DNA from: Chryseobacterium pennipullorum
GTDB taxonomy: Bacteria > Bacteroidota > Bacteroidia > Flavobacteriales > Weeksellaceae
Length of the DNA stretch: 64,000 bases
Assembly (NCBI RefSeq): GCF_003384725.1
Contig: NZ_QNVV01000008.1
Coordinates: 124,001-188,000 of the forward strand
Direction of reading: 5' to 3'
Shown here: positions 62,421 through 64,000 of the stretch, piece by piece
Layout of the letters: each line of letters starts with the position of its first letter
Position numbering within the stretch: position 1 is the stretch's first letter
The notes under the pieces: model-generated
Told to the model about the DNA's origin: nothing
What the model saw: the letters and a program-made list of their open reading frames with translations, nothing else
Database searches by the model: none
Program-made: the position numbers and the translations under genes

Positions 62421-63434
62421 ATGAATTCTGATTTTATCAATAAAGCTAGACAATATATCAAATGTAAAAATTCAGCAAAAAAAAGGATTAAACAATGCTT
62501 TTATCCTGGTTGTCCCAATGAATCAATAAATTCTCACATTCTTCAGAGACAAGGAATCTTAGATCAAATTTCTATAAATAGCCATCTTTGGACTTTCGAA
62601 AAAGATGTATTTGAGGAAAATGAATTTGCATTCAAACGAACCGGTTTAAAAAAAGCATTTTCATTTAACGGCTTTTGTAATACACATGATACAGAGCTTT
62701 TTAAAGAGATTGAAAGCGGTATGATCGATTTCACCAGTTATCGAACCAATCTTTTATTCACACTAAGAACTGTTTACGATGAAATTTACAAAAAGATGGT
62801 TTATGCCAATACCCGAGACTGTCTGTTAAAAAATGACACAACGCTTTTTGATAAAGATAAACTACAAGAAGAGAGTGAAAATGCAAAACTTGCAATCGAT
62901 GATTTGAATACACTTTCAGGCAAAATACTCTATGATTTAGATAATAACTCACAGCAATTTGTTTTTCAAAATAGAACATTACCTCAAATCGGAATATGTC
63001 TTTCTTCATTCTTTACATATGACACTTCTGAAGAGATTGAACAGATCGAGAAAGAAAAAGGCAGCAATTTGGAAAGATACACTGAACTATTCATGACAAT
63101 CTTCCCTTATAAAAATAATACTAAGCTCATTATAGCCTACGAAAAAATTGATGAAGAAAAAGTTAAAGACTACGTTGATGAATTTTTCTTAAGTAATAAT
63201 CCGGAAATTTGCTACAAAAAGATAACAAATCTAACTATTTTCAATTGTCAAAATAAGGTATTCAGCGAAGATTTTTTTAACGAAAAAATTAGGGGTATTG
63301 AATATAAATATATTGAAGCAACACAATTTATGCTTAATGAAGAAAATAAAATTGAAAGAACATCTTATGATATTAATTTCTACGACAATAGTTTTAAAGA
63401 TGACTTCGTAGGTTTAAATTTTCAATTAACATAG
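62421..63434 (+). CDS. Uncharacterised protein with an N-terminal C/H zinc motif
   Basis: A 337-residue soluble protein. Residues about 25-90 carry CFYPGCPNESINSHILQR and later GFCNTHD, a C-x4-C...SH...C-x2-HD arrangement like a degenerate HNH/zinc ribbon. The rest is helical with no known domain. I recall similar hypothetical proteins in genomic islands, but no function. ATG 62421 was chosen over a TTG 21 bases earlier. It faces a divergent DUF3945 gene and precedes a DUF4365 gene by 98 bp. Confidence 0.62.
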   Translation: MNSDFINKARQYIKCKNSAKKRIKQCFYPGCPNESINSHILQRQGILDQISINSHLWTFEKDVFEENEFAFKRTGLKKAFSFNGFCNTHDTELFKEIESGMIDFTSYRTNLLFTLRTVYDEIYKKMVYANTRDCLLKNDTTLFDKDKLQEESENAKLAIDDLNTLSGKILYDLDNNSQQFVFQNRTLPQIGICLSSFFTYDTSEEIEQIEKEKGSNLERYTELFMTIFPYKNNTKLIIAYEKIDEEKVKDYVDEFFLSNNPEICYKKITNLTIFNCQNKVFSEDFFNEKIRGIEYKYIEATQFMLNEENKIERTSYDINFYDNSFKDDFVGLNFQLT

Positions 63435-63532
63435 TAGCAGTAAAATATCTTCTCATTATTAATAATCAAGAATTATTTTTTAAGTTTAATCGCATGATTT
63501 AGATAATAATTTAATTATAAAACCATAACATT

Positions 63533-64000
63533 ATGTCCCAATATAATCCCGCTGAAAGAATTGGCGTAAATGCAGTTGAGGGAATATTTCTTAAAAAATT
63601 TAATTGGATTTTTAGAGATCAACCTATTTCTGATATGGGAATTGATGCTCAAGTAGAGGTAGTAGCAAATGGAGCCCCAACAGGTATTTTAATATGTTTA
63701 CAAATAAAAACGGGTGAAAGTCATTTTACAATTAATGAGGAAAAGTTAACCTACTACGGAAAATTGAAACATATGGAGTATTGGAAAAATCATTCTTTAC
63801 CAGTACTTTTAGTGGCACACTTACCAGGATCGGATGAGACTTATTGGGTACATGTCAATACAAAGAATATTATGCTAACTAATACTTCGTGGAAAATTGA
63901 TATTCCTAAGTCTCAAAAGTTAAGCGAAAGATTCCTCTCTGAAATTGCTGAGATTGGAGATGGAACAGATGAGTCAAAACGAGCAAGAAAATTAATTATG
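63533..64000 (+). CDS. DUF4365 domain protein (3' end beyond the window)
   Basis: The first 156 residues of a protein starting MSQYNPAERIGVNAVEGIFL. The D-x-GID core (ISDMGIDAQVEV) followed by ICLQIKTGE is the PD-(D/E)xK-type signature of DUF4365 proteins: an acidic residue in GID and the QxK motif. These occur in defence islands, sometimes fused to other domains, so the missing part may hold an effector or NTPase. Transcribed like the zinc-motif gene upstream. Confidence 0.75.
   Translation, partial: MSQYNPAERIGVNAVEGIFLKKFNWIFRDQPISDMGIDAQVEVVANGAPTGILICLQIKTGESHFTINEEKLTYYGKLKHMEYWKNHSLPVLLVAHLPGSDETYWVHVNTKNIMLTNTSWKIDIPKSQKLSERFLSEIAEIGDGTDESKRARKLIM

Overview
The window looks like the genome of a low-GC flavobacterium of the Chryseobacterium/Elizabethkingia type. 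Supporting signs are SusC/SusD pairs, RteC, DUF6520 and DUF3945 proteins, TPR-AraC hybrid regulators, almost no Shine-Dalgarno sites, and promoters matching TTG-N17-23-TAnnTTTG. Names are family assignments read from motifs; no database search was run. No transposase, integrase, rRNA, complete tRNA or CRISPR array was seen.

Layout: 1-2945 is an arsenic-resistance operon (ArsR, DUF6428, GNAT, ArsC-type reductase, ACR3 pump). It meets a duplicated 3' end of a tRNA-Ser gene with that gene's terminator (2951-3018), a likely edge of an integrated island. 3382-9008 is an immune locus: a type III CBASS operon on the minus strand (nucleotidyltransferase, HORMA, TRIP13-like ATPase, 2TM-NUDIX effector). 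Upstream of it, in the opposite direction, is a module encoding a sigma-like protein, a small protein and an ImmA/IrrE metallopeptidase, which resembles CapH/CapP control of other CBASS loci. 9238-10794 holds two accessory genes, one HEPN-like.

10849-41548 is mostly ordinary chromosome: phosphatidylserine decarboxylase, a membrane protein, a MarR-GNAT fusion with a clear operator, and AraC regulators beside redox/detoxification genes (aldo/keto reductase, thioredoxin, OsmC, zinc alcohol dehydrogenase, amine oxidase). Then come an RND efflux operon with two TlpA thioredoxins, an orphan RteC/HTH pair, a TPR-AraC regulator facing a cassette of small secreted proteins, an S9 peptidase and a SusCD pair.

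41.6-64 kb is a dense defence/accessory island. It starts with a roughly 340-bp unexplained stretch rich in inverted repeats, then a type IC restriction-modification locus in the order hsdM-hsdS-prrC-hsdR, carrying a tRNA anticodon nuclease and a three-copy TAEL-type repeat in HsdS. The most unusual locus is 52113-56985. It has a DUF5655 nuclease-like gene split by a frameshift, a small protein, a 933-residue fusion of HARE-HTH, degenerate HsdM, HsdS target-recognition domain and GHKL histidine-kinase domain, and a response regulator. It reads as a restriction-modification scaffold rewired as a two-component system and is the best candidate for an undescribed system. Beyond it lie a membrane/NdpA-like pair, an AcrVA2-like protein, a DUF4099/DUF3945 protein typical of Bacteroidetes conjugative elements, a zinc-motif protein and a truncated DUF4365 protein.
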